Assembly (NCBI RefSeq): GCF_023715485.1
Contig: NZ_JAMBOF010000008.1
Location: 1-64,000 of the forward strand
DNA: 64,000 bases
Direction: 5' to 3'
DNA from: Mesobacillus subterraneus
GTDB taxonomy: Bacteria > Bacillota > Bacilli > Bacillales > Cytobacillaceae
A model generated the notes under the pieces. That model ran no database searches. It was not told the DNA's origin and worked only from the letters and a program-made list of their open reading frames with translations. A program made the translations under genes and the position numbers. The first letter of the stretch is position 1; every line of letters starts with the position of its first letter. Of this stretch, positions 27,006 through 36,242 are shown one piece after another.

Positions 27006-27731
27006 CTAAGATTTTTTCATTGCCAGGACACGGAGCTGCTTCACCTCATGATGAGTAAGCTCTCTAATTTCTCCTGTCCTCAAGCCATTGAGGGTAAGGA
27101 ATCCATATCTTTCTCTTTTAAGCTTTAACACTGGATGGCCTATCGCCTCGAACATCCTTCTGACTTGTCTGTTGCGTCCCTCATGAATCGTTATTTCTAC
27201 GATTGCACTATCTTTCTTTTTATCAACACTCAATAACTTCGTCTTTGCAGGCGCTGTCTTGCCATCCTCAAGTACAATACCTCTTGAAAGACTTGTCAGC
27301 TTTTCTCTTGTGGGAATGCCTTTGGTTTTCGCGACATAAACCTTGTCAATTTCATTGCTTGGGTGCATCAGCAAATTGGCGAATTCACCATCGTTTGTCA
27401 GCAGCAGCAATCCTGACGTATCGTAATCAAGTCTGCCTACCGGGTAAATTCGTTCTTTGATTGTTTCAAAAAAGTCCGTGACGACTTTCCGTCCTTTATC
27501 ATCCTGCACGCTTGAAATGACTCCGCGCGGCTTATAGAATAAGAAATAAACTGGTTCTTCTCCCTCGATTTGGACTCCATCAACTTCAATCCTGTCAGAT
27601 GAGGTCACCTTTCGGCCAAGTTCTTTGACAACACTGCCATTAACCTTGACCCTTCCTTCGAGGATCAATTCCTCAGCCTTTCTTCTTGATGCAATGCCAG
27701 CGTGGGCAATAACTTTTTGCAGTCTTTCCAT
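27006..27731 (-). CDS. rluB: 23S rRNA pseudouridine synthase RluB
   Basis: A 241-residue RsuA/RluB-type enzyme that forms pseudouridine 2605 (E. coli numbering) in 23S rRNA. It has an N-terminal S4 RNA-binding domain (ERLQKVIAHAGIASRRKAEE) and the catalytic motif GRLDYDTSGLLLLT, with the nucleophilic aspartate. GGAGTG precedes the ATG. It lies upstream of resA in the same orientation, as in B. subtilis. The 27732-27890 spacer must hold a promoter, not clearly resolved. Confidence 0.92.
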   Translation of the reverse strand: MERLQKVIAHAGIASRRKAEELILEGRVKVNGSVVKELGRKVTSSDRIEVDGVQIEGEEPVYFLFYKPRGVISSVQDDKGRKVVTDFFETIKERIYPVGRLDYDTSGLLLLTNDGEFANLLMHPSNEIDKVYVAKTKGIPTREKLTSLSRGIVLEDGKTAPAKTKLLSVDKKKDSAIVEITIHEGRNRQVRRMFEAIGHPVLKLKRERYGFLTLNGLRTGEIRELTHHEVKQLRVLAMKKS

Positions 27732-27895
27732 GAAGGTCCACTCCTAATAATATCAATTAACTATGGTTAATAGTAAAATCTAATCCATCCTTATGAATTA
27801 TGACATAACTCGCGTTGTTTTCAAAGTCAGCAATTCTTAAAAAAGAGAAATTAAAAGCGGATTTCTTCAGATACTTCCAAGAAGCTGAAAACAAA

Positions 27896-27920
27896 AAAGA
27901 TACCTATTTAAAGGTATCCT
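27896..27920 (-). terminator. spmB terminator
   Basis: GATACCT and AGGTATC form a stem followed on the minus strand by TTTTTTG. It closes the dacB-spmA-spmB unit. Confidence 0.85.
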
Positions 27921-27926
27921 CCTGTG

Positions 27927-28463
27927 TTATCCAAACATTAATGTCACCACTATAATGGCCGTGGCGATCGCAACTGCATCCGCGAGCAACCCGACTTTGA
28001 CCGCATCGCCCATTTTCTTGATACCGACAGCGCCAAAATAAACGGTTAGCACGTAAAAGGTGGTGTCAGTACTTCCTTGAAGCGTGGCGGCGAGTGTGCC
28101 GATAAATGAATCAGGACCATATACACCAATAAGGTCACTCGTTATCCCAAGTGCAGCTGTACCTGAAATTGGCCTGATGAGTGCAAGCGGAACGATTTCA
28201 GCCGGTATCCCCACCTTATTCAGCCCTGGCCTGAGCCAATCTACCATAAGGTCAAGTGCGCCTGATGCTCTGAAAACAGCAATGGCTACCATCATGCCTA
28301 CCAAGAACGGGATGATAGATACAGCCATTTTGATTCCTTCTTTTCCGCCTTCTACAAAACTTTCATACGTGGGAACTTTTTTATAGGTCCCATAAATCAA
28401 TATGAAGCCGATTAAAACAGGGATGAACCAGAGCGATATAGCTGAAACGATTTCCATATCCAT
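27927..28463 (-). CDS. spmB: Spore maturation protein SpmB
   Basis: A 178-residue multi-pass membrane protein with nucleoside-recognition (Gate-type) domain features. SpmA and SpmB are needed for full spore core dehydration. Its ATG directly follows the spmA stop codon (TAAATG). An ATG two codons later (28457) has better spacing from the AAGGGG site and may be the true start. It ends 7 bp before the terminator. Confidence 0.92.
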   Translation of the reverse strand: MDMEIVSAISLWFIPVLIGFILIYGTYKKVPTYESFVEGGKEGIKMAVSIIPFLVGMMVAIAVFRASGALDLMVDWLRPGLNKVGIPAEIVPLALIRPISGTAALGITSDLIGVYGPDSFIGTLAATLQGSTDTTFYVLTVYFGAVGIKKMGDAVKVGLLADAVAIATAIIVVTLMFG

Positions 28464-29051
28464 TTACCCCTTTTTGCTTCTTCTATAGTAAAAATAACGG
28501 TCTATAAAAATCGCAGCTACCGCTGATACCGCCGTTGCCACAAGAGTCGGGCCAACTATGTCAGTAGGATTGGCAGAATTATAGTTCATCCTGATTGCGA
28601 TGACAGTCGTCGGGATTAGCGTAATACTTGCAGTATTGATTGCGAGGAACGTAATCATCGAACGGCTTGTCTCTTTTTTTCCGCCATTAAGCTCCTTCAG
28701 CTCTTCCATCGCTTTGATACCTAGCGGTGTGGCCGCATTTCCCAGCCCAAACATATTGGCGATCATATTGGACAGGATGTAACCCATCGCAGGATGGTTT
28801 GAAGGAACTTCCGGGAATAGCTTTGAAACCAATGGCCTGAAAAGTCTGGAGAGTTTTGAAAGCAAACCGGAATCTTCAGCGATCCTCATCATGCCAAGCC
28901 AAAACACAAGGATGCTGACCAATCCGATACAAAGAGCCACTGCATCCTTAGCACCAGTGAAAATGGCTTCGTTTACCTCGGCCATGGTTCCATTCACCAC
29001 GGCAAAACCGAGTCCAATCAGTGTCATGACTACCCAAATATAGTTAACCAT
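28464..29051 (-). CDS. spmA: Spore maturation protein SpmA
   Basis: A 195-residue membrane protein with several hydrophobic segments and the conserved MIANMFGLGNAATPLGIKAM stretch of the nucleoside-recognition/Gate family. It acts with SpmB in lowering spore water content. It begins inside the last codons of dacB (8-bp overlap), so all three genes form one sigma-E transcription unit. Confidence 0.92.
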   Translation of the reverse strand: MVNYIWVVMTLIGLGFAVVNGTMAEVNEAIFTGAKDAVALCIGLVSILVFWLGMMRIAEDSGLLSKLSRLFRPLVSKLFPEVPSNHPAMGYILSNMIANMFGLGNAATPLGIKAMEELKELNGGKKETSRSMITFLAINTASITLIPTTVIAIRMNYNSANPTDIVGPTLVATAVSAVAAIFIDRYFYYRRSKKG

Positions 29052-30183
29052 GATACTCGACCCGTGTTATCGAGGTGAAAATACTTTTAAAGTAATCGAA
29101 AAAGGATTTTTCATCTTTTTCTTCCATTTTATAGAAGATGGGTAAACTGGCAATCCTTTTATCATCTAAGTACACATTGGCCCTGCCGGCGATATCCTCA
29201 TTGCGGACTTCCGCTCCGTCCTTCGGCGCCTTCTTTAGCTTGTATTCAACCCTTACCAGTTCTTCCTCTTCGGAAGTAAGCGGGTATTCAAAAGAGTGAT
29301 CGAGATAGAGCTTATTCTTATAGTAAGATTTTTTAATCCCTTTGATTTTCCCTTTAGAAAGTATTTCAGCAATATCATAAGTGGCGAACGCCGTTTCAAA
29401 CATTTGAATATGGTCGTTCCAGTCATCTGGTGCGTTGAGTGTTACTGCGATTAATTCAAAGTCATCCTTCCCGGCTGTAGATACCAATGTCCTTTTGGCT
29501 CTTTTTGTATAGCCGGTCTTCCCTCCGGTACTGTGGTCGTAAAGCTCAGTCAGAAGCCTGTTTTTATTCTTCCATACCCTGTCCCAGGATTCTGTCGGAT
29601 TAGGCGCTCTGTGAACTTTTGTACCTGAAATCTTCTTATAGACATCATTCTCCATTGCATACCGAGTCAGCAGAGCCATGTCATATGCAGTAGATACATG
29701 ATTTTCATGGTCGTCAAGCCCATGCGGGTTTGCAAAATGGGTATTTTCCATCCCGATTTCCCGGGCTTTTTCATTCATCAGGAATACAAACCCTTCCATG
29801 CTGCCGCCAACATATTCAGCGATAGCAACTGCTGCATCGTTACCAGATCTCAGCATTAAGCCATAAACCAAATCCTCAAGCTTAATTTTTTCGCCTGGTT
29901 TTAAATAGATGGAAGAACCTTCAGCACGGACAGCCTTGTCGCTCACCTTGACCATTCCATCCAGTTTACCTGATTCAATTGCTAGAATTGCCGTCATGAT
30001 TTTGGTAATGCTGGCAATCCTGCTGACTTTATGCGCATCTTTTTCAAATAACACCCTGCCTGATCCCTGTTCTATCAAAATAGCACTCCGAGCACTGACC
30101 GAAACAGAAGCCTGGGCAGTACCTGGTATGCTGTATATCAACAGGAAAGTGATTAATGATAATTTTATCCAAATCCTTTTCAT
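29044..30183 (-). CDS. dacB: Sporulation D-alanyl-D-alanine carboxypeptidase DacB (PBP5*)
   Basis: A 379-residue low-molecular-weight penicillin-binding protein with signal peptide (residues 1-25). All three active-site motifs are present: SITK (nucleophile serine), SGN and KTG (in GGKTGYTK). It trims pentapeptides in spore cortex peptidoglycan and so sets cortex cross-linking. A PBP5-type C-terminal domain ends in a hydrophobic, aromatic-rich segment that could be amphipathic. A sigma-E promoter lies upstream (30218-30245). Confidence 0.94.
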   Translation of the reverse strand: MKRIWIKLSLITFLLIYSIPGTAQASVSVSARSAILIEQGSGRVLFEKDAHKVSRIASITKIMTAILAIESGKLDGMVKVSDKAVRAEGSSIYLKPGEKIKLEDLVYGLMLRSGNDAAVAIAEYVGGSMEGFVFLMNEKAREIGMENTHFANPHGLDDHENHVSTAYDMALLTRYAMENDVYKKISGTKVHRAPNPTESWDRVWKNKNRLLTELYDHSTGGKTGYTKRAKRTLVSTAGKDDFELIAVTLNAPDDWNDHIQMFETAFATYDIAEILSKGKIKGIKKSYYKNKLYLDHSFEYPLTSEEEELVRVEYKLKKAPKDGAEVRNEDIAGRANVYLDDKRIASLPIFYKMEEKDEKSFFDYFKSIFTSITRVEYHG

Positions 30184-30217
30184 CGATAAACCCTCGTCTC
30201 CTTTGGCAGTTTGTACA

Positions 30218-30245
30218 AGTTTATGCGAAACAAGGAGGGTTATGA
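30218..30245 (-). promoter_or_regulatory. Putative sigma-E promoter of dacB-spmA-spmB
   Basis: On the minus strand TCATAAC (30239-30245), a 13-bp spacer and CATAAACT (30218-30225), close to the sigma-E consensus. dacB is a sigma-E gene in B. subtilis. Confidence 0.6.
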
Positions 30246-30407
30246 CTTAAAAAAGATGACGATATAGCTTTGGAGACAAATGTAAATGTTTAGAAATCTC
30301 CTCGAAAAGATCTAAAGTTAAGCGGAACGGAGAATGTAAACTTAGTTCAAAAATCAACAATCTATGCTCACGCAGCTTCCTTAATGAACGATCAAAATCC
30401 TCATATA

Positions 30408-30435
30408 AAAAAGGAACAGCATCAATAGCTGTTCC
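30408..30435 (-). terminator. ypuI terminator
   Basis: GGAACAGC and GCTGTTCC pair around ATCAATA, with a T run on the minus strand. Confidence 0.85.
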
Positions 30436-30444
30436 TCACATGCT

Positions 30445-30933
30445 TTATTTCGACTGGAGCATTTTCGTGCGGTAATCTGTTTCGTAATACTCAAGCTCTT
30501 CCCTGATTCTTTGAAAGCTGCTTTCAAGGCTTAGCAGCAGCTCACTAAGTTCTGTTGAAACAGGCTGCCTGAATTTGATTGCGTTCTTTCCTGTATAAGC
30601 AGAACGGCTGTCTTCGTACCACGCATCACTTTTTGGAGAGAAAAATTCCTCAATACATTGGTAATAAATCCTGTACAATGTCTTTTCCGCTGCCGGCTTC
30701 GAAAAGACATCGGCTTTAAGAATAACCTTACAGGCATCGAGCCCTTCTTCACAATATACGGTCAATTTGCGCAGGCTTGAGAGAATTGATTTATAATACT
30801 CTGCGTCAGCTTGCTGCTCCTGCCCAAGCTTGGAAAGGGTTGTTTCATTAAGGAAGTTCTCCAGCTTCACTACGGTTTCCGCCAGGAATTCCCGGACTTC
30901 TTCAATTTGTGTTTTGACAATTGTATTTCCCAA
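30445..30933 (-). CDS. ypuI: YpuI, DUF3907 protein
   Basis: A 162-residue cytosolic protein matching the YpuI family in sequence and position (between dacB and scpB). Conserved stretches include LRKLTVYCEEGLDACK, TLYRIYYQCIEEFF and WYEDSRSAYTG. Function is unknown. It starts with TTG at 30933 behind GGGGGTG; no ATG lies nearby in frame. Confidence 0.8.
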   Translation of the reverse strand: MGNTIVKTQIEEVREFLAETVVKLENFLNETTLSKLGQEQQADAEYYKSILSSLRKLTVYCEEGLDACKVILKADVFSKPAAEKTLYRIYYQCIEEFFSPKSDAWYEDSRSAYTGKNAIKFRQPVSTELSELLLSLESSFQRIREELEYYETDYRTKMLQSK

Positions 30934-30962
30934 AATTACACCCCCAAAGGAATTTCAATCAA

Positions 30963-31382
30963 TTATACTGGCTGTACAATATAATCTAACGGAGATCGCA
31001 CTTCAAAAGCTCCTCTTTGCTCGATGCCTTCGAAAATTTCATGAAACTTGTTAAACTCCAGCCCCTTGAAAATATCTGCGAATTCGCTTTGTACATTAAT
31101 ATATACCCTCTTACGATGGCGATATCCGGGATTTTTCAATAAAGCAGCAACGGCGACAAGATCTCTTAGACAGATATCCCTTGACTCGGCTTTAAATACT
31201 GGATCTGCTGCAAATGGGGTGATGCTGCCAATCAACTCGTCAAAATACCTGACATATAAAACGTGCAGCGTCTTTTCTTTGCCGTCTTCCACAAAAGTTA
31301 CTTCACTGCGGTTGAAAAAATCTTCCGATGTATTCGACTTTTCTTTTTCAAGTTCATAACCAACACATTGCTTAATAAGCAT
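30963..31382 (-). CDS. Conserved hypothetical protein next to ypuI
   Basis: A 139-residue soluble protein that I do not recognise. It begins MLIKQCVGYELEKEK, has an acidic middle and ends in LDYIVQPV. A segment RDLVAVAALLKNPGYRHRK resembles nothing I can name. The start at 31382 is chosen from GGAGG 6 nt upstream rather than the longer frame to 31403. It probably forms one unit with ypuI, 29 bp downstream. B. subtilis has no evident counterpart between ypuI and scpB. Confidence 0.7.
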   Translation of the reverse strand: MLIKQCVGYELEKEKSNTSEDFFNRSEVTFVEDGKEKTLHVLYVRYFDELIGSITPFAADPVFKAESRDICLRDLVAVAALLKNPGYRHRKRVYINVQSEFADIFKGLEFNKFHEIFEGIEQRGAFEVRSPLDYIVQPV

Positions 31383-31523
31383 GTTATTCCTCCTGTTGGA
31401 CATTCATTCTTATATTATGTATAACGATTGCTTTTGGAAAAAAGCGCTGCAGCTTAAAAATCCAAAAGCTAATTATATAATTAGTTTGATTTTATCATAA
31501 TTTTCAAACTTTGTGCACAAAAG

Positions 31524-32117
31524 CTATTGATCCATGTCCAGCGTTTCCTGGAATTTCTCGAAGAATAGGTCGGCATCGTCCTGCGTTTCGTCCTCATCGA
31601 TTTTTTCAGGAAGCGGAGGAAGTTCCTTGATATTTTTCAAACCAAAATAATCGAGGAATTCTTTTGTTGTACCATATAATATTGCCCTGCCTGTTCCTTC
31701 TGCTCTGCCAACTTCTTTTATCAAAGCCCTGGAAGATAGAGTGTGCAGCGGCCTTTCTGTTTTCACACCGCGTATCTCCTCAATTTCCACCCTGGTAATT
31801 GGCTGTTTATACGCTATGATTGCCAGAGTTTCAAGTGCTGCTTGGGACAGGTGGCCCGAACTAGGCGATTCGACGAGTTTTTTTAGATAAACAGCATGTT
31901 CTTTTTTCGTAGCCAGCTGGAATACACCTGCCAGCTGAACGATGGTGATCCCGCGATTGTCATCCTTTTCATATTCCTGCTGCAGCTCTGTGACAATTTC
32001 ACTCGCCTTTATTTCTTCTACTTCTAGCACAGACGAAATCTGCTTTAAACTCAGACCTTCATCGCCCGCAGCAAAAAGCAGACTTTCCAAAATTCCTTTC
32101 CATTTAACTATTTCCAC
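31524..32117 (-). CDS. scpB: Segregation and condensation protein ScpB
   Basis: A 197-residue protein with two winged-helix domains ([20 protein letters not shown] and [20 protein letters not shown]), the latter the ScpB signature. Dimers bridge ScpA and bind the SMC complex that organises and separates chromosomes. It starts with GTG at 32117 (GTGGAAATAG) behind AAAGGAG, 6 bp after scpA. Confidence 0.94.
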   Translation of the reverse strand: MEIVKWKGILESLLFAAGDEGLSLKQISSVLEVEEIKASEIVTELQQEYEKDDNRGITIVQLAGVFQLATKKEHAVYLKKLVESPSSGHLSQAALETLAIIAYKQPITRVEIEEIRGVKTERPLHTLSSRALIKEVGRAEGTGRAILYGTTKEFLDYFGLKNIKELPPLPEKIDEDETQDDADLFFEKFQETLDMDQ

Positions 32118-32123
32118 GATTGC

Positions 32124-32867
32124 CTACTCCTTTCTTGCCGTCATATATATTTCTGCAAAGTTTCTTTCCTGTTCTATGTCAATTTCTTGCCTTTTAATCA
32201 ACTCAAGTATCGCAAGGAAAGTAACAACGATATGCTCTCGGTCAGAGTCTGGAAACAAGTCATTGAAGCTCTTCCTTGTACCGCTTTTTTTCAAGAAGCT
32301 TACGATCTCGTCCATTCTTTTTTCAATCGATATTTCCTGGCGGGCGATTTTCGTCGACATCGGCCGCTGTAATTTTTTTCTTCTTAAAAGCTTTTGGAAG
32401 GCGCCCAGCATATCGTATAAAGAAATATCCAGGTCGGTATTTTCGTTTTTAATTTCCCTGGCATATTCGGTTAAATCGCTTGGAGGCTTTGTATACATCA
32501 GCCCGCGTTCCTCTTCAAGCAATTTCAGGTCGCTTGCCGCCTCTTTGAATTTTTTATATTCAATCAATCTCTCCACTAGTTCATTTCGCGGATCATCTTC
32601 TTCTAGCTCAAAGTCATCATCCAGCTCCTCCTCATGTTTTGGAAGGAGCATTTTGCTTTTGATCGCTAACAGAGTCGCCGCCATCACCAGATATTCACTC
32701 GCCACATCAAGCTGCAATTCTTTCATTGCATGGATATACATAAGATATTGTTCTGTAATTTTCGCTACTGGTATATCGTAAATGTCAATCTCCAATCGAT
32801 TGATCAAGTGAAGAAGTAAATCCAAAGGGCCTTCGAAGGCCTCGATTTTCACATTATATTGCATCAT
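32124..32867 (-). CDS. scpA: Segregation and condensation protein ScpA (kleisin)
   Basis: A 247-residue kleisin. The N-terminal signature [20 protein letters not shown] is present, an acidic middle ([12 protein letters not shown]) links the domains, and a C-terminal winged helix ([15 protein letters not shown]) binds the SMC head. It acts with ScpB and SMC. The start is one of two consecutive ATGs at 32867 and 32864 behind GGTGGG. Confidence 0.94.
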   Translation of the reverse strand: MMQYNVKIEAFEGPLDLLLHLINRLEIDIYDIPVAKITEQYLMYIHAMKELQLDVASEYLVMAATLLAIKSKMLLPKHEEELDDDFELEEDDPRNELVERLIEYKKFKEAASDLKLLEEERGLMYTKPPSDLTEYAREIKNENTDLDISLYDMLGAFQKLLRRKKLQRPMSTKIARQEISIEKRMDEIVSFLKKSGTRKSFNDLFPDSDREHIVVTFLAILELIKRQEIDIEQERNFAEIYMTARKE

Positions 32868-32992
32868 TTCCCACCAAAATTCCTATTTTGAACTGCATCA
32901 TTATATAAGTATAGTTGATTAACTTCGTGTTATCCATTACAAATTTACTCAGATAATCCAGAAAATCCTGATGAATACAGGCATTCGCCCAA

Positions 32993-33020
32993 ACCAATAT
33001 CCCTTTTCTGTCATATGCTG
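32993..33020 (+). promoter_or_regulatory. Possible sigma-K promoter of the YjcZ-type gene
   Basis: ACC (32993-32995), a 16-bp spacer and CATATGCTG (from 33012), one base from the CATAnnnTA sigma-K -10. Weak on sequence alone. Confidence 0.35.
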
Positions 33021-33062
33021 AAATTGTAGATTAGGCTATTTTACTATCAGGAGGTTATGTAC

Positions 33063-33164
33063 ATGTCAGATAAAAAAGGCCACGGCCACGGTCATGGAGC
33101 AGGATTTGCTCTGATTGTTGTGCTATTCATTTTGCTCATCATTGTTGGTGCAGCCTGGTTATAA
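33063..33164 (+). CDS. YjcZ-family sporulation micropeptide
   Basis: A 33-residue protein: MSDKK, then a His-Gly repeat (GHGHGHG), then one hydrophobic helix ([18 protein letters not shown]) and WL. The pattern and length match the YjcZ/YhgE-type micropeptides of Bacillaceae, which are associated with spores. AGGAGG lies 8 nt before the ATG. A terminator follows at 33200-33217. It is monocistronic and divergent from scpA. Confidence 0.85.
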   Translation: MSDKKGHGHGHGAGFALIVVLFILLIIVGAAWL

Positions 33165-33199
33165 GAATAAAAACCAACAACTATAAAAAATTCTACTTG

Positions 33200-33228
33200 G
33201 CCCGGCTTCTGCCGGGCGTTTCTCTTTT
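33200..33228 (+). terminator. Terminator of the YjcZ-type gene
   Basis: GCCCGGC (33200-33206) and GCCGGGC (33211-33217) with a TTCT loop, followed by TTTCTCTTTTT. Confidence 0.85.
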
Positions 33229-33314
33229 TGTAAGCTTGCAAATTAAAACCAGCTTCTAATTTTATGAAGACTTAAAATGTGCTAAGCTAGTGTTACTCGA
33301 TTGGGGGTTTTTTC

Positions 33315-33848
33315 ATGACTAAATATCCAAAATCCTATATACAATATCTCACCCATTTCCATGGAGACAGAGATTATTTTGAGTGCCATGAAATTCTGGA
33401 AGAATATTGGAAAGCAACAGATACTGGAAATAAGAAATCAATCTGGGTAGCTTTCATCTTGCTTGCCGTTTCCAATTACCATTACCGCCGCAGCAACTTT
33501 GCGGGAGCAATAAGGACATTAACCAAAGCAGAAGATATTTTTTCCCATGACCAGCCAGGCTTGATTCGATTAGGCATCACCCCAGACGCTCTGGCCGACT
33601 TATTAAAAAAACGCCAAAAAAACCTCCTCAACTCGGTTGCTTACACAAGCTTTAACCTGCCCATTTCAGACCCGGAACTTCTGAAGCTTTGCCAGAAGGA
33701 ATGCAAAGAAAACGGATTTAAGTGGGGAGCAAAAAGCGACCTGTGTGATTTTGACTTAATCAACAGACATTCTTCCAGAGACCGGAGCGATGTCATTTCA
33801 GACCGCCATTTGGCACTTGAAGATAGAAAAAAAGAAAAAAGGCAGTGA
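33315..33848 (+). CDS. ypuF: DUF309-domain protein YpuF
   Basis: A 177-residue protein with the DUF309 signature near the N terminus: FHGDRDYFECHEILEEYWK. The C terminus is basic (DRKKEKRQ). It matches B. subtilis YpuF, which lies between scpA and ribT. Function is unknown; the conserved acidic and histidine residues hint at metal binding. GGGGG precedes the ATG. It converges on ribT with 3 bp between the stop codons. Confidence 0.85.
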   Translation: MTKYPKSYIQYLTHFHGDRDYFECHEILEEYWKATDTGNKKSIWVAFILLAVSNYHYRRSNFAGAIRTLTKAEDIFSHDQPGLIRLGITPDALADLLKKRQKNLLNSVAYTSFNLPISDPELLKLCQKECKENGFKWGAKSDLCDFDLINRHSSRDRSDVISDRHLALEDRKKEKRQ

Positions 33849-33851
33849 GAT

Positions 33852-34235
<384 letters not shown>

Positions 34236-34457
34236 TCATTAGTGGTTTGACGGTATTAATGGAATGATTAACAAAACCATTTTTTCCATAATTCTTTAAA
34301 ATTAAACCTTCATGCTCCATTCCACAGAAGATCTTGAAAACTAAAGGAAAAACAGCCTTTTAATATAATATGTTTTTAAACTATACAGGTTCATAGGAAG
34401 TTGAATCGATAATATCATACATAAATCGCATCAATTCTTCAAATAATTTCTTAGTTT

Positions 34458-34553
34458 CTATTGGCCAGGGACAATGAAAAACCAGTAGTAAGCACCCCAG
34501 GCGACAGACATCAATAATAATAACACAAATAATAGCCAATTGTTCTTTTTCAT
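34458..34553 (-). CDS. 31-residue membrane micropeptide
   Basis: MKKNN followed by a hydrophobic stretch (WLLFVLLLLMSVAWGAYYWF) and IVPGQ. GGGAGGG lies 8 nt upstream of the ATG at 34553, an ideal ribosome site. A longer frame at 34381-34614 overlaps it but has no ribosome site and a less plausible composition. It is likely a single-pass membrane peptide. It lies between ribT and lysA with no clear partner; its function is unknown. Confidence 0.65.
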   Translation of the reverse strand: MKKNNWLLFVLLLLMSVAWGAYYWFFIVPGQ

Positions 34554-34660
34554 ATCGGAATCCCTCCCAATCTGTAATTCTACAATAAGACCCGGCTTTT
34601 AGCCAACTTAACATTGTGTTACTGACGGGAAAGGATAAAAAAAAGCTGCAGCAGTGCAGC

Positions 34661-35980
34661 TTAATTTTTTATTTTTTCTTTAAAGGGCAGGTCCAATTTT
34701 ACCATATCTTCAAAAGTTTCCCGGCGGACGACTAACGTATCCTTCGCATCCTCGATAAAAACAACTGCAGGCCTCGGCAGACGATTATAATTATTCGCCA
34801 TTGAATACCCGTAGGCACCTGTACAAAAAACAGCGAGGATATCCTGGTCCCCTGCCTTAGGAAGAGGCAAGTCCCAAATTAACATATCCCCAGATTCACA
34901 GCATTTGCCGGCAATCGATACCGTTTCTTCAGGCTGTTCCATCACTCTGTTTGCAAGGACCGCTTCATATTTAGCCTGATATAATGCCGGACGGATATTA
35001 TCGCTCATTCCACCATCAACGGCAACATACTGGCGGACATTAGGTACATCCTTCCTTGAGCCGATGCTATACAGCGTTGTGCCTGCATCTCCGACAAGTG
35101 AACGACCCGGCTCAATCCAAATTTCAGGAGTTTCCATCGAATATTGTAAAGCTTGTTTTTTCACTTCCGCGATAATTTCCTCAACGTACTGAGCTGCAGG
35201 GATCGGATCATCTTCATTTGTATAGCGGATGCCAAAACCGCCTCCAAGATTTAAGACCTTTGATTCAAACGCCAGGCTTGTTTTCCATTCGTTCAATTTC
35301 TCGAAGATCTTCTGTGCAGCAAGGATGAAACCAGTAGTTTCAAAAATTTGCGAACCGATGTGGCAGTGAAGTCCCAATACATCAATGTTTTTTCCTTCAA
35401 GGGCTATCTCCATTGCCTTGTCAGCCTGTCCGTTCTGTAAATCAAATCCGAACTTTGAATCTTCCTGTCCGGTTAAAATATAATCATGAGTATGCGCTTC
35501 GATTCCAGGTGTTACTCGGAGCAATACCTTGATGTTAGTGTTTTTTTTCTTGCAAATGTCCATGAGCATCTGCAATTCGTAAAAATTATCAACGACGATA
35601 CAGCCGATATTGTGTTCGATGGCCATTCTCAGCTCATCTTGGCTTTTATTATTTCCGTGAAAATGAATTTTTTCTGTAGGGAATCCTGCCGCAAGAGCCG
35701 TATACAACTCCCCGCCAGAAACGACATCCAATGACAGATTTTCTTCCTCCGCCAATTGGACCATGGCGACTGTAGAAAAAGCCTTGCTCGCATATGCGAC
35801 CTGAGCTGTGATACCAGCCTTGTCAAATGTTTTTTTAAATGCCCTCGCCCGTTCCCTTATTAAGGCTACATCATATACATACAGCGGGGTTCCATATTTT
35901 TCAGCCAATTGGACTGTATCGACACCGCCAATTTCCAAATGTCCTAGACGATTTACCTTTGCAGTACCTTGAAATTCCAT
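34661..35980 (-). CDS. lysA: Diaminopimelate decarboxylase LysA
   Basis: A 439-residue PLP enzyme of fold type III that decarboxylates meso-diaminopimelate to lysine, the last step of lysine synthesis. The PLP-binding lysine lies in VAYASKAFS, the phosphate-binding glycine-rich loop in LNLGGGFGIRY, and the C-terminal CESGD and AYGYSMANNYN motifs complete the site. AGGGGAC precedes the ATG. No lysine riboswitch (L box) was seen upstream. Confidence 0.95.
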   Translation of the reverse strand: MEFQGTAKVNRLGHLEIGGVDTVQLAEKYGTPLYVYDVALIRERARAFKKTFDKAGITAQVAYASKAFSTVAMVQLAEEENLSLDVVSGGELYTALAAGFPTEKIHFHGNNKSQDELRMAIEHNIGCIVVDNFYELQMLMDICKKKNTNIKVLLRVTPGIEAHTHDYILTGQEDSKFGFDLQNGQADKAMEIALEGKNIDVLGLHCHIGSQIFETTGFILAAQKIFEKLNEWKTSLAFESKVLNLGGGFGIRYTNEDDPIPAAQYVEEIIAEVKKQALQYSMETPEIWIEPGRSLVGDAGTTLYSIGSRKDVPNVRQYVAVDGGMSDNIRPALYQAKYEAVLANRVMEQPEETVSIAGKCCESGDMLIWDLPLPKAGDQDILAVFCTGAYGYSMANNYNRLPRPAVVFIEDAKDTLVVRRETFEDMVKLDLPFKEKIKN

Positions 35981-36127
35981 GCTGTCCCCTCATTTCTTGC
36001 CAATATATAAGGCCAGTCCGTTAAAATTGCTGCTGGATTTCATGAGCTGAAATTCGGTAAATTCCAATCTCATTCTCCTGTTTTTTCAGCCGGCATATAT
36101 CGCCACAATATTTTGAAAAAGCCTAAT

Positions 36128-36164
36128 AAATAAATAGACAGTTCCTTTGGCGGACTGTCTATTT
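36128..36164 (-). terminator. spoVA operon terminator
   Basis: AATAAATAGACAGT near 36128 pairs with ACTGTCTATTTATT near 36150-36163, over 13 bp, around TCCTTTGGCGG. It lies beyond the spoVAF stop. Confidence 0.8.
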
Positions 36165-36242
36165 ATTTTTGTTTCACTTTAAGTCTTTAGTAAATTAAAA
36201 ACACTTTACCATAATCTGAGGGAACGCGCAATTGTAACTTGG

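Noticed and set aside
31942-32781. 279-residue plus-strand ORF
   Set aside because: Antisense to scpA and scpB, serine-rich and low-complexity in translation, no ribosome site; a shadow frame.
34381-34614. 77-residue minus-strand ORF between ribT and lysA
   Set aside because: Out of frame with, and less well supported than, the 31-residue peptide that has an ideal ribosome site.
35981-36242. Lysine riboswitch before lysA
   Set aside because: The spacer holds the spoVA terminator; no L-box conserved segments were seen.
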